Source: Ramlibacter sp. (GTDB taxonomy: Bacteria > Pseudomonadota > Gammaproteobacteria > Burkholderiales > Burkholderiaceae_C). Taken from it: a DNA stretch of 44,701 nucleotides. The notes beneath the pieces were generated by a model. It ran no database searches, was not told where the DNA came from, and saw nothing but the letters and a program-made list of their open reading frames with translations. The DNA is taken from NCBI GenBank assembly GCA_021323335.1, contig JAJTCN010000049.1, forward strand, positions 1 through 44,701, written 5' to 3'. Shown here in pieces: positions 1-7,864 of this stretch. The first letter of the stretch is position 1; each line of letters begins with the position of its first letter. The position numbers and the translations under genes were made by a program.

Positions 1-1
1 G

Positions 2-199
2 ATCGTCGGCAACGGCGGGCAGGAGAGCGCCTGCGGCTGGTGCAAGGACAGGTGGGGCCTGTCGTGGCAGATCACTCCCCGGGCCCTCACGGACGCCATA
101 GCCGACCCCGACCGGGCGGCGGCGAAGCGGGCTTTCGAAGCCATGATGGAGATGGGGAAAATCGACATCGCCCGGATCGAGGCGGCCCGCAGGGGCTGA
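2..199 (+). CDS. PhnB-like VOC/glyoxalase protein, 3' end only
   Basis: Only the last 65 codons are in the window; the gene starts beyond the left edge. The reading frame beginning at base 2 contains GGQESACGWCKDRWGLSWQI followed by a helical tail rich in Ala, Arg and Met, ending in TGA at 197-199. This matches the C-terminal signature of the PhnB-like family (once called 3-demethylubiquinone-9 3-methyltransferase-like; VOC superfamily), where GGxEsxCGWlkDrfGvsWQi closes the last beta-alpha-beta unit. Members are small cytoplasmic proteins of uncertain substrate; many sit alone, so no pathway can be assigned. The gene converges on the GAF gene to its right, with 21 bases between the stops. 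Confidence 0.75.
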   Translation: MVGNGGQESACGWCKDRWGLSWQITPRALTDAIADPDRAAAKRAFEAMMEMGKIDIARIEAARRG

Positions 200-220
200 G
201 CACGCACGGCATCCCGGGCA

Positions 221-695
221 TCAGTCGGAAGCCTTGGCCGCCTCGCCGTAGATCAACTTCGCGGCGGCGTCCAGCAGCGGGACTTCGCTGCCGCTGGACT
301 CGCACCGCGAGGTGTCGAAGTGGCACAACGCCCAAGTGGCACAACGCCCCCCAGCGCGAGCCGTCCGGCGCGTTGATCACGGCGCCGCAGTACGACAGGA
401 TGTCGCTGTCCGCCATCCACGGCACACGCGCGTCCGTGGGTCCGTGCGCGACTTCCAGCGTGCCTCCCGTGCGCGCCAGGTGGGCGCAATAGGCCCGGGC
501 CAGCGGGACGTCTTCGCCGGAAGTGACCTCCGCCACCCAGCGGTCGATCAGGGCGACATTGCGCAGCATGTCGCCATCGAAGCGGAACACGCCGGTGTAG
601 CGATGGGAAGTCCGCCCGTTGAGGAACTTCAAGGCCCCGAGCATGCCCTGGTCGCGCAGGCAGGCGGCGAACTTCGTGACGTCCGAATCAGGCAA
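221..695 (-). pseudogene. small GAF-domain protein, frameshifted by a 16-bp tandem duplication
   Basis: Reading from a TTG at 695, which overlaps the end of the ProQ-domain gene, the frame gives a GAF-like domain (DVTKFAACLRDQGM, then SYCGAVINAPDGSRWGALCH). It then shifts at a perfect 16-base tandem duplication at 318-349. Removing one unit restores the frame through HFDTSRCESSGSEVPLLDA to a TGA at 221-223, for a 152-residue protein. The span is 475 bases; minus 16 it is 459, divisible by 3, which supports the reconstruction. The GALCHFD motif is typical of small stand-alone GAF proteins that may bind small ligands; the ligand is unknown. The TTG start is chosen because no in-frame ATG lies nearby; it is the weakest part of the call. 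As written, the last third is read out of frame, so the gene is broken, phase-variable, or carries a sequence error. Confidence 0.7.
318..349. repeat. perfect 16-bp tandem duplication inside the GAF gene
   Basis: The unit aagtggcacaacgccc occurs at 318-333 and again at 334-349 without mismatch. Sixteen is not a multiple of 3, so the extra copy shifts the minus-strand GAF frame. With a single copy the frame continues through a normal GAF C-terminus. Confidence 0.95.
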
Positions 696-1344
696 GGGAT
701 GGGCCCGCGTCCTGGCCCAGCAGCCTTTTCGCTTCCCGCGGGTCCAGGCCATACATCTCGGCGAACTCGGCAACGGTCTTGCCGCTGGCCTGGAACGCGT
801 TCTGCAATGCTTCGCGGCGCGCATTCTTTTGCGCGACGACCGACAGGGCCTCTTCCAGCAGCGCGTGCAGGTTGTCGTCGGGCGAGGTGAAGCGCTCGCG
901 GTAGGCCTCACGGCTGAGGCCGGACGCCTCGATCGCGGCCGCCAGTTGCTGCACGGCCTGCTGGCGCGCCGGCTCCGGCGCCTTGCCGCTGCGGCGCTTG
1001 TACAGCTCCAGGATGGCGTGATGCACATGCTCCGGCGCCACGGGCTCCACGGGCCTGGCCTGCAGGTCGTGGCGCGGCAAGCCGGAGGCCACCGCTTCGA
1101 TGTAGCGCGTCGACCGCGTGTGCAGCCCGATCGCCACCTTCAGCTCGTCCGCGGGCAGTGTCTCCGGATGCGCCGCGACAAGCTCTTCAAAGACGCCGAT
1201 CTTGAGCGGCAGGAAGCGGGCACCGAAGAGCCGCGGATACAGCTCGAACAGTTTCTGCAGGAGGGGGTGCACCGGGCGGGGCGCCTTGCGTGCGGCAGCG
1301 GGACGGCGGGTGGCCGGGGAAGTGACGGTCGAGTCTTGGGTCAT
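688..1344 (-). CDS. ProQ/FINO-domain RNA-binding protein
   Basis: A 218-residue cytoplasmic protein. An N-terminal basic, Ala/Pro-rich linker (about 1-30) precedes a FinO/ProQ-type domain (about 30-145). Recognisable family segments are HPLLQKLFELYPRLFGARFL, then LPLKIGVFEEL, ADELKVAIGLHTRSTRYIEA and ARHDLQ-like residues. ProQ/FinO proteins bind structured small RNAs and mRNA 3' ends and act as RNA chaperones. The C-terminal part (about 150-218) is helical and lacks the Tudor-like domain of E. coli ProQ, so this is a family member rather than a strict orthologue. ATG at 1344 is preferred; an in-frame GTG at 1356 would add four residues. The stop lies inside the first codons of the downstream GAF gene, suggesting coupled translation. 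Confidence 0.85.
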   Translation of the reverse strand: MTQDSTVTSPATRRPAAARKAPRPVHPLLQKLFELYPRLFGARFLPLKIGVFEELVAAHPETLPADELKVAIGLHTRSTRYIEAVASGLPRHDLQARPVEPVAPEHVHHAILELYKRRSGKAPEPARQQAVQQLAAAIEASGLSREAYRERFTSPDDNLHALLEEALSVVAQKNARREALQNAFQASGKTVAEFAEMYGLDPREAKRLLGQDAGPSLA

Positions 1345-1439
1345 GGCTGGGATCACTTGTTCAGTTTAGTCGCAAAGCGCAACTGCCCGATCGGCGCCGG
1401 GGGTCAGGTATCCTGACCGCTTTCGCTTGCGAGGAGCCC

Positions 1440-1706
1440 ATGACACAAACCGAATCGCCCAAGAAGAACTCCGCCTTCATGAAGGCATTGAAGCCCAGCC
1501 CCCAGCTGGCGGCCATCATCGGCCCGGAGCCCGTGCCGCGCACGGAGGTCACCAAGAAGCTGTGGGAGTACATCAAGGAGCGCAACCTGCAGAACCCCGC
1601 CAACAAGCGCAACATCCTGTGCGACGACAAGCTCAAGGCCGTGATGGGCAAGGACGAAGTCACGATGTTCGAGATGACCGGCCTCGTGGGCAAGCATCTG
1701 AGCTAG
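1440..1706 (+). CDS. SWIB/MDM2-domain protein
   Basis: An 88-residue protein that is almost entirely one SWIB/MDM2 domain. It shows the expected KPSPQLAAIIGPEPVPRTEV, the helix LWEYIKERNLQNPANKR and the end MFEMTGLVGKHL. In eukaryotes the fold mediates protein contacts in chromatin complexes; stand-alone bacterial copies are common in Chlamydiae and Proteobacteria, where they are suspected to act on nucleoid structure. No bacterial biochemistry can be read from sequence. A GAGGAG ribosome binding site ends five bases before the ATG. The gene diverges from the ProQ-domain gene across about 95 bases and is followed 20 bases later by the aldolase gene, probably co-transcribed. Confidence 0.9.
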   Translation: MTQTESPKKNSAFMKALKPSPQLAAIIGPEPVPRTEVTKKLWEYIKERNLQNPANKRNILCDDKLKAVMGKDEVTMFEMTGLVGKHLS

Positions 1707-1726
1707 GGCCATCCCCACCACGACAG

Positions 1727-2473
1727 ATGACAAGCAAGAACGACGACACCTGGCGCGCGCGCGTCCACCTGGCCGCGGCCAACCGCCTCGCGGTCTACGA
1801 CGACCTGGAAGAAGGCATCGACAACCACTTCACGATGCGCGTGCCCGGGCAGGAGGACCGCTACCTGGTCCTGCCCTTCGGCCTGCACTGGTCCGAGGCG
1901 AAGGCCAGCGACCTGATCGTGTTCAACGAAGCCGGCGACGTGCTGGAAGGCAGCGGCAGCCTGGAGCTCAGCGCCCTGAGCATCCACGCACCGCTGCACC
2001 GCATCACCGGCGCCAACGTCGTCCTGCACACCCACCAGACCTGGGCGCTGGCGTTGAACATGCTGGAGGACAACCGCCTGCTGCCCGGCAGCCAGACGGC
2101 CGCCTTCCTCACGCGCAACATCGCCTACGACGACGGCTACTCGGGTCTCGCCGATTCATTGAGCGAGGGGGAGCGCCTGGCTTCGGTGCTGGGCGACAAG
2201 CACATCATGTTCATGAAGAACCACGGGGTGCTGGCGGTGGGCGACAGCGTCGGGCAGGCCTACCGGCGCCTGTACAAGCTGGAGCGTGTCTGCCGCGCGC
2301 AGGTGCTGGCCATGTCCACCGGCCGGCCCCTCGCGGTGCTGCAGGAGGAGATGGTGAAGAAGGTGGAGGCGCCGAACCCGCGCAACAGCCATTCGCAAGC
2401 GGAGCGCGAGGCGCTCTATTTCGCCGCGATGATGCGGGTGCTGGACCGGGAGAACCCGGGCTACGCGGACTGA
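1727..2473 (+). CDS. class II aldolase/adducin family protein
   Basis: A 248-residue protein with the full AraD/FucA-type fold. Metal-binding His residues are visible in NVVLHTHQTWALALNML and in MKNHGVLAVGDS. The N-terminal NRLAVYDDLEEGIDNHFTMR corresponds to the phosphate/substrate loop, with an H where many aldolases have S/G-rich GN-S. Classical members cleave sugar phosphates (fuculose-1-P, ribulose-5-P epimerisation), but many proteobacterial homologues, this one included, belong to uncharacterised adducin-like groups. The ATG at 1727 is chosen because it begins the family N-terminus. It follows the SWIB gene closely. Substrate unknown. Confidence 0.85.
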   Translation: MTSKNDDTWRARVHLAAANRLAVYDDLEEGIDNHFTMRVPGQEDRYLVLPFGLHWSEAKASDLIVFNEAGDVLEGSGSLELSALSIHAPLHRITGANVVLHTHQTWALALNMLEDNRLLPGSQTAAFLTRNIAYDDGYSGLADSLSEGERLASVLGDKHIMFMKNHGVLAVGDSVGQAYRRLYKLERVCRAQVLAMSTGRPLAVLQEEMVKKVEAPNPRNSHSQAEREALYFAAMMRVLDRENPGYAD

Positions 2474-2524
2474 GGCGCCCGGGGCTAAGATGCGCCGGGG
2501 ATTTCCCCCGAACCGGAGCGAGCC

Positions 2525-2737
2525 ATGACACTGGATCAGTACAACGAGGCCGTCAAGGCCATCCTGGGCGCGCAGCAGAAGATCGCGCAGTCCACCGCGC
2601 AGCTGGCGATGTCGGGGCAGGCCAATCCGACCAATCCCGAATTCACCCGCATCATGACCAGCCAGTGGGAGCTCGTCCAGCAGATGGCCAAGCTCAACAC
2701 GGACCTGATGCTGGGGATCATGACGCCGAAGAAGTAG
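2525..2737 (+). CDS. small conserved-looking hypothetical protein
   Basis: A 70-residue soluble, mostly helical protein without cysteine, signal peptide or membrane segment. It is preceded by a GGAGCGAGCC ribosome binding region and an ATG. It contains two predicted amphipathic helices (about 3-29 and 38-64) separated by a Gly-Gln-Asn-Pro linker, and ends in Lys-Lys. I do not recognise the family. Codon usage is normal for the window and it sits between two same-strand genes (51 bases after the aldolase, 41 before the VOC gene), so it is probably real and co-transcribed. No function is proposed. Confidence 0.65.
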   Translation: MTLDQYNEAVKAILGAQQKIAQSTAQLAMSGQANPTNPEFTRIMTSQWELVQQMAKLNTDLMLGIMTPKK

Positions 2738-2778
2738 GCGGCGCCCATCGCCGCGACAAGGCTTGCAAAGGAGACTGG

Positions 2779-3162
2779 ATGTTTTCGCACGTGATGGTCG
2801 GCAGTTCCAACCTGGACCGTTCCCGCCTCTTCTACGACGCCGTGCTCGGCACCCTCGGCGTCCCCGCAGGTTTCCTGGACCGCCACCGGATCTTCTGGCG
2901 CTCCAAGACCGGTGTGTTCGGCGCGACCTTGCCAATCAACGGCGAGCCGCAGACCATCGGCAACGGCGGCACGATCGGCTTCGCGTGTGAATCTCCCCAG
3001 CAAGTGGACGCCTGGCACGAAGCAGGCGTTGCCCATGGAGGCGCCACCTGCGAGGACCCGCCGGGCCTGCGCCCGGGGGCGGCCGGGCAGTTGTACCTGG
3101 CGTACCTGCGCGATCCGGACGGCAACAAGCTCTGCGCGATGTACCGGGTGCCGAAGGCCTGA
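2779..3162 (+). CDS. VOC (glyoxalase/bleomycin resistance/dioxygenase) family protein
   Basis: A 127-residue single-module VOC protein. It opens with the family hallmark FSHVMVGSSNLDRSRLFYDA and closes with YLAYLRDPDGNKLCAMYRVP, the paired beta-alpha-beta-beta-beta motifs. The His near the N-terminus and the Asp-Pro-Asp-Gly-Asn-Lys region at the end are the usual metal or substrate site. A purine-rich AAAGGAGA site precedes the ATG. Such proteins range from metalloenzymes to drug-binding resistance proteins; nothing here narrows the choice. The short gap after it and the GTG start of the next gene suggest it ends a small transcription unit or runs into the kinase gene. Confidence 0.85.
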   Translation: MFSHVMVGSSNLDRSRLFYDAVLGTLGVPAGFLDRHRIFWRSKTGVFGATLPINGEPQTIGNGGTIGFACESPQQVDAWHEAGVAHGGATCEDPPGLRPGAAGQLYLAYLRDPDGNKLCAMYRVPKA

Positions 3163-3191
3163 AGCGCATTGCCCTCGGGCAAAATGAACGG

Positions 3192-5072
3192 GTGGTACCG
3201 CCCAACTCATCGGCAGCAGAGGTTCAAACCGAACAGCGATTCCAGACCCTCTTCGAGCAGGCACCGTTCAGCGTGCAACTGCTTTCGGTCGATGGGCGCA
3301 CCCTGAAGGTCAACCGGCAGTACAACATGCTCACCGACCCGCAGCTCGAGGCCAAGGGCGTGACGCCGCACCTGCGCCGGGCCTTCGCGGGCGAGGAGTC
3401 CGTGCGGCTGCCGGCCATCCACTACGACCCCGCCGAACTCGGCAAGCCCGGGCTGGCACGCTGGGTGGAAGCCACGGCACGGCCGATCAAGGGGCCGGAC
3501 GGCGCCGTCGTCGAAGTGATGCTGATCCACGAAGACGTGACGGAGCGCCTGCTGGAGACGCGCCAGCTGCGCGCGAGCGAGGCCCAGTTCAGGACCATCG
3601 CCGACGCCATGCCGCAGATGGTGTGGTCCACGCTGCCGGACGGCTACCACGACTACTACAACCACCAGTGGTACGAATTCACCGGCGCGCCGCCGGGCAC
3701 CACCGACGGCGAGGGCTGGAACGGCATGTTCCACCCCGACGACCAGCCGCGCGCCTGGGAGGTGTGGCGGCACAGCCTGAAGACCGGCGAGAAGTACGAG
3801 ATCGAGTACCGCTTGCGGCACCGCTCCGGCGAGTACCGGTGGGTCCTGGGACGGGCGCTGCCCGTGCGCAACGGCCAGGGCGAGATCGTGCGGTGGATGG
3901 GCACTTGCACCGACATCCATGAACAGAAGCGGGCGCGCGACGAGCTGCTCGCCACCAATCGCCGCAAGGACGACTTCCTGGCCATGCTCGCGCACGAGTT
4001 GCGCAACCCGCTGGCGCCGATCAGCACCGCGGCGCAGCTGCTCAAGGCGGTGTCCTCCGACCGGGCCCGGGTCGAACGGTCCGCCGAGATCATCGAGCGC
4101 CAGGTGCGGCACATGACGGAGCTGGTCGACGACTTGCTGGACGTCTCGCGCGTGACGCGCGGGCTCGTCGAGCTGGAGCGCGCGCCCGTGGAACTGAAGG
4201 CGGTCTTGGGCAGCGCGATCGAACAGGTGCGGCCCTTGATCGAGGCCCGCGGGCATCAGCTGACCACGCGCATGGCCTCGGGCGACGTGCATGTGCTGGG
4301 CGACCGCACCCGGCTCGTGCAGGTCGTTTCCAACCTGCTCGCCAATGCCGCGAAATACACGCCCCCCAACGGCTCGGTGTCCCTGTCGATGACGGTGGGC
4401 GAGCACGTGGAGGTGCGCGTCGCGGACAATGGCATGGGCATGGATGGGCAGCTGATCCCCCATGTGTTCGAGCTGTTCACGCAGGGAGAACGCACGCCCG
4501 ACCGTGCGCAGGGCGGGCTGGGCCTCGGCCTCGCGCTCGTGAAAAGCCTGGTGGAGCTGCACGGCGGCCGCGTGACGGCCGAGAGCGACGGGCCGGGCAA
4601 GGGCAGCGCATTCACCGTCACGCTGCCGCCGCTGAAGGCCGTTGCGCCGGTGGCCTCCGAAGCGCACCAGCGCATCGACATCCCGCGCGCCGTGAAAGCG
4701 CTGCGCGTGATGGTCGTCGACGACAACAAGGATGCCGCCGAGACGCTGGGCATGCTGCTGGAAAGCGTGGGCCACGAAGTGCGCGTGCTCCACGACCCCG
4801 GGCACGCGCTCGCGGCAGTGCAGGAGAGTCCGTTCGACGCTTTCGTCCTGGACATCGGCCTGCCCAACATGGACGGCTATGCGCTCGCGCGGCAGCTGCG
4901 TGCCCACGCCCATGCCGCCGCGGCAACCTTCATCGCGCTGACGGGGTATGGAAGCGCCGACGACAAGCATCGCGGCGGCGATGCGGGCTTCAACCACTAC
5001 CTGGTGAAGCCCGCCGATCTCAACGCGCTGGCAAGCCTGCTGCAGCAACCCGCGACAGGATCTCCCGGGTGA
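3192..5072 (+). CDS. PAS-PAS hybrid sensor histidine kinase with C-terminal receiver
   Basis: A 626-residue cytoplasmic hybrid kinase. In order: PAS-type domain (about 10-120), second PAS with PAC extension (about 125-250, FRTIADAMPQMVWSTLPDGY and YRWVLGRALPVRNGQGEIVR), HisKA (about 258-325, phospho-acceptor His268 in MLAHELRNPLAPI), HATPase_c (about 365-480, N-box NLLANAAKYTPP, G-boxes VADNGMGMD and GGLGLGLALVKSLVELHGG) and a receiver (about 505-620, acceptor Asp554 in VLDIGLPNMDGYAL). No membrane segment is seen, so it senses a cytoplasmic signal. The start is a GTG; the nearby ATG at 3184 is out of frame. Its 3' end overlaps the convergent lipoprotein gene by 53 bases. No cognate regulator is adjacent. 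Confidence 0.9.
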   Translation: MVPPNSSAAEVQTEQRFQTLFEQAPFSVQLLSVDGRTLKVNRQYNMLTDPQLEAKGVTPHLRRAFAGEESVRLPAIHYDPAELGKPGLARWVEATARPIKGPDGAVVEVMLIHEDVTERLLETRQLRASEAQFRTIADAMPQMVWSTLPDGYHDYYNHQWYEFTGAPPGTTDGEGWNGMFHPDDQPRAWEVWRHSLKTGEKYEIEYRLRHRSGEYRWVLGRALPVRNGQGEIVRWMGTCTDIHEQKRARDELLATNRRKDDFLAMLAHELRNPLAPISTAAQLLKAVSSDRARVERSAEIIERQVRHMTELVDDLLDVSRVTRGLVELERAPVELKAVLGSAIEQVRPLIEARGHQLTTRMASGDVHVLGDRTRLVQVVSNLLANAAKYTPPNGSVSLSMTVGEHVEVRVADNGMGMDGQLIPHVFELFTQGERTPDRAQGGLGLGLALVKSLVELHGGRVTAESDGPGKGSAFTVTLPPLKAVAPVASEAHQRIDIPRAVKALRVMVVDDNKDAAETLGMLLESVGHEVRVLHDPGHALAAVQESPFDAFVLDIGLPNMDGYALARQLRAHAHAAAATFIALTGYGSADDKHRGGDAGFNHYLVKPADLNALASLLQQPATGSPG

Positions 5073-5781
5073 TCGGCGACCACACCTCCCAGTCGTGGCC
5101 GCCCGCGGGCTCCAGCACCTTCTGCGGGGGCAGCAGCGGCGCGATCAGGGGCAGTGCTCCGCGCAGGCGGTCCCGGGTGCCGTAGGCCACCCACACGTTC
5201 GGTCGCGGGCCGGGCGGGCGCGACCAGGTCTGCAGGTAGCGCCACAACTCCGGCTGGAAATTGTCCCCATCGATCACGCGAGGCGCCGGCGGCGGTTGCC
5301 AGCGTGCCACTCCGCCGGCGGCGGCGATTTCTTGCAGCAGCGCCTTCTCGCCGAGGTAGGGCGCCAGCAGCACCAGCCCGTCCACCTGGTTCGGGTGCGC
5401 CTGGTCGTACAGCAAGGCGCCCATGCCGCCGAGCGAAGCGCCGACGAGCCACACCTGCGCATAGCCGCGCTTGCGCGCCGGCTCGATCACTTCGGCGTGC
5501 AGGCGCGGCACGGCCTGCCCTTCCATGTAGTACCCCAGGGCCAGGCCGGTGAGCACGACATCGGCGTCGGGCCAGGCCTGCTGGATGGCCTGCGTGATGC
5601 CGCTGCGCTGCAGGCCCTTCACGTCGTCCCCGCGCCCGGGCAGAACGACCACCAGCCGCTGGGCCTTTTGCGGGGCTGCGACGAATTCGGTGGGGATGGG
5701 CCGGGACGGGTCGCCGCGCGGGAAGCAACCCACCAGCATGCCGAGGGAGAGGAGGAGGTAGGACCAGTTCAGGACGCGCAT
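5020..5781 (-). CDS. alpha/beta-hydrolase lipoprotein
   Basis: A 253-residue predicted lipoprotein: a short N-terminal hydrophobic segment ends in the lipobox LVGC, with Cys19 as lipidation site. The mature part has an alpha/beta-hydrolase fold: oxyanion-side VVVLPGRGDD, the nucleophile elbow GASLGG with Ser116, and a late His in AGGHDWEVW. The family is an esterase-like group; substrate is unknown. It is probably anchored in the outer membrane or periplasmic face. Downstream in the same direction lies nothing on its strand for over 3 kb, since its 3' end overlaps the convergent hybrid kinase by 53 bases. It is transcribed after the second hydrolase at 5806-6630, 24 bases upstream, so the two probably form one unit. 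Confidence 0.85.
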   Translation of the reverse strand: MRVLNWSYLLLSLGMLVGCFPRGDPSRPIPTEFVAAPQKAQRLVVVLPGRGDDVKGLQRSGITQAIQQAWPDADVVLTGLALGYYMEGQAVPRLHAEVIEPARKRGYAQVWLVGASLGGMGALLYDQAHPNQVDGLVLLAPYLGEKALLQEIAAAGGVARWQPPPAPRVIDGDNFQPELWRYLQTWSRPPGPRPNVWVAYGTRDRLRGALPLIAPLLPPQKVLEPAGGHDWEVWSPITREILSRVAAAGLPAR

Positions 5782-5805
5782 GGATCCATTGTGGGGCTGG
5801 CCGGC

Positions 5806-6630
5806 CTAGAGCGCACCCAATGCGCGCCGCAGCCCGTCGCGGTACACGGGCGACTCGTGCAGGTCGTTGTGGTCCGCCCCCGGCACCACGAGCACGCGTG
5901 CACCGGGCAGCACCTGCCTCAGCCGCTGCAGGTGGTGGACCCGGATCAGGCTGTCCTTCTCCGCGTGGACCAGCAGCACCGGCCCGGCGATGCGGGGCAG
6001 GTGCGCTTCCGTTTCCAGCGGATAGCGCAGCAGCCAGCCCGGCACCCAGGGGTAGAACTCCGCCGCCAGGGCGCGGAAACTCGTATAGGCGGAGACCAGC
6101 ACGGTGAGGTCAGGAGGCTGGCCCCGGGCGCTGAGCTCCTGTGCCAGCTCCGCGGCCAGACCGGTGCCCAGGGACCGCCCATACAGCACCACCTTGCGCC
6201 CGCGGTACTGCGCAGCCACCTGGGACCACACGGCGCGCACGTCGTCGCGCAGTTCGCTCGCGCTGCCGATCCGGCCGGTGCTCTTGCCGAAGCCGCGGTA
6301 GTCCGGCATCACCAGGTCGTAGCCGGCGTCGCGATAGAAATCGGCGTTGGAGAACCAGCCCTGCAGGTTTCCCGCATTGCCATGCAGGAAGAACACCACG
6401 CCCCGGGCGCCCGGGCGCTGCAGGTGCAGCACCGACAGCCGCGCTCCGGGGACGTCCACCGTCCGTTCGACGATGTCGGGGGCGGTGGCGAGGCGGTGGT
6501 CCGCCGGCAGCGGCACCGGATAGAACAGCATGCTTTCCTGGCGCCACCAGAGGAAGGCCAGCACCAGCCCGTAGCAGGCGAGCGCGCCGCCGGCGAGCTG
6601 CAGCAGGACGATCCACAGCGATCTGGACAC
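5806..6630 (-). CDS. membrane-anchored alpha/beta-hydrolase (BEM46/YfhR-like)
   Basis: A 274-residue protein with one N-terminal membrane anchor (about 6-28) followed by ESMLFYPVPLP, typical of BEM46/YfhR-type serine hydrolases. Catalytic features are the oxyanion motif FLHGNAGNLQGW, the elbow YGRSLGTG with Ser153, Asp in LLVHAEKDSLIRVHH and His in VPGADHNDLHES. The fold and motifs indicate an esterase, peptidase or acyl hydrolase facing the periplasm; substrate unknown. A stop codon lies four codons upstream of the GTG at 6630, so the GTG is the only reasonable start. It shares strand and close spacing with the lipoprotein hydrolase. Confidence 0.87.
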   Translation of the reverse strand: MSRSLWIVLLQLAGGALACYGLVLAFLWWRQESMLFYPVPLPADHRLATAPDIVERTVDVPGARLSVLHLQRPGARGVVFFLHGNAGNLQGWFSNADFYRDAGYDLVMPDYRGFGKSTGRIGSASELRDDVRAVWSQVAAQYRGRKVVLYGRSLGTGLAAELAQELSARGQPPDLTVLVSAYTSFRALAAEFYPWVPGWLLRYPLETEAHLPRIAGPVLLVHAEKDSLIRVHHLQRLRQVLPGARVLVVPGADHNDLHESPVYRDGLRRALGAL

Positions 6631-6723
6631 CGATCGAGCTTAACGCAGGGGCGTGCATTCCATGACAAGGTGGAGGGCCGCGAACGGGCGCGTACACTCC
6701 CCGGTCCTCAAGATTGCGAGAAG

Positions 6724-7827
6724 ATGGGACGAACAGCTAGCGACGCCGCCCAGGCTCCCATCGACGAACACCCATGGCACGGCTACGCACTGGCGGTGCT
6801 GGCCGTGGCCGCGGGGCTCCTGCTTCGCTTCCTGCTGACTCCCTTGCTGGGCCAGCAGGGGCCCTACCTCATCCTTGCGCTGTCGGTCGTGCTCGCCGCC
6901 CTCTACGGCGGGTTCGGTCCGGCGATGCTGGCGACGGCGCTCGGGACCATGGTCGGCACCTATCTCTTCGTGGGGACCCGGCCCGGCTGGGAGAGCGTGC
7001 TCGAACCCCAGAACATCACGCGCACGCTGCTCTTCATCGCCATCGGCGTGAGCATCAGTGTCATCGGCGGGCGGCTGAAGGCCTCCCGCCGGGCCTTGCG
7101 CGCGACCATCTCCGAGCTGCGCAGGAGCAATCGCGCCAAGGACCAGGTGCTGGCCACCGTGGCGCACGAGATCCGCAACCCGCTCTCGGCGCTGGCCACG
7201 GCCAATGAAGTGCTGCAGCGCTCCACCACCAATCCGGCGCGGGTGGCCTGGGCGGCCGAGATCGTGGGCCGGCAGGTCAAGCAGATCGCGCGCATGTCCG
7301 ATGAGCTCATGGACACGTCCAAGGTCCTGCACGGCAAGATCGACATGGAGATGGCGCCGCTGGACCTGCGCGAGGTGCTGGGACAGGCCCTGGACCAGAG
7401 CGACGCCCTCATCGCGAGCAAGCAGCACCGGCTGACGCCCGACATTCCCGGCACGCACGCACCGGTGCGGGGCGATGCCGGCCGTCTGGTCCAGGTGTTC
7501 GCGAACCTGTTGAACAACGCGGCCAAGTACACCCCGCCCGGCGGCAGCATCGCATTGACGTTGTCCGGCGCGGACGCCGCGTGGAAGGTCACGATCACCG
7601 ACAACGGGCAAGGCTTCGACCAGGGCGGGGGCGACGAGTTGTTCGAGCCTTTCGTGCAGGCGCCCGGCGTCGCCGCCACCGAGACGTCCGGCCTGGGCCT
7701 GGGCCTGGCGATCGTCAAGCGCATCGTGGATTTGCACGGCGGCAGCGTGATGGCGCAGAGCGCGGGCGCCGGCAGCGGCGCGACGTTCACGGTGGTGTTG
7801 CCGGCACTCCCGGCCGCCACGCAGTGA
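6724..7827 (+). CDS. membrane sensor histidine kinase
   Basis: A 367-residue kinase. The N-terminal third has three to four hydrophobic segments (about 20-125; LAVLAVAAGLLLRFLLTPLL, ILALSVVLAALYGGFGPAML and LLFIAIGVSISVIGG), resembling the DUF4118-type four-helix membrane domain of KdpD-like sensors, with no extracellular loop of size. HisKA follows with His148 in TVAHEIRNPLSAL, then HATPase_c with NLLNNAAKYTPPGG, ITDNGQGFDQ and GLGLGLAIVKRIVDLHGG. There is no receiver domain and no response regulator beside it, so it is an orphan in this window. ATG at 6724 is preceded by GCGAGAAG. It diverges from the hydrolase pair across 93 bases. Confidence 0.88.
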   Translation: MGRTASDAAQAPIDEHPWHGYALAVLAVAAGLLLRFLLTPLLGQQGPYLILALSVVLAALYGGFGPAMLATALGTMVGTYLFVGTRPGWESVLEPQNITRTLLFIAIGVSISVIGGRLKASRRALRATISELRRSNRAKDQVLATVAHEIRNPLSALATANEVLQRSTTNPARVAWAAEIVGRQVKQIARMSDELMDTSKVLHGKIDMEMAPLDLREVLGQALDQSDALIASKQHRLTPDIPGTHAPVRGDAGRLVQVFANLLNNAAKYTPPGGSIALTLSGADAAWKVTITDNGQGFDQGGGDELFEPFVQAPGVAATETSGLGLGLAIVKRIVDLHGGSVMAQSAGAGSGATFTVVLPALPAATQ

Positions 7828-7864
7828 GGGATGCCGGGGTGCCTGCGGCAACCCGGCCTGCGAC

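Noticed and set aside
87..1028. 313-codon minus-strand frame covering the GAF gene and more
   Set aside because: It joins the real GAF frame to out-of-frame sequence on both sides: shadow of the ProQ gene upstream and frameshifted tail downstream.
3207..5048. 613-codon open frame on the minus strand
   Set aside because: It is the antisense shadow of the hybrid histidine kinase, with His/Arg/Gln-rich sequence and no family resemblance; high GC opens such frames.
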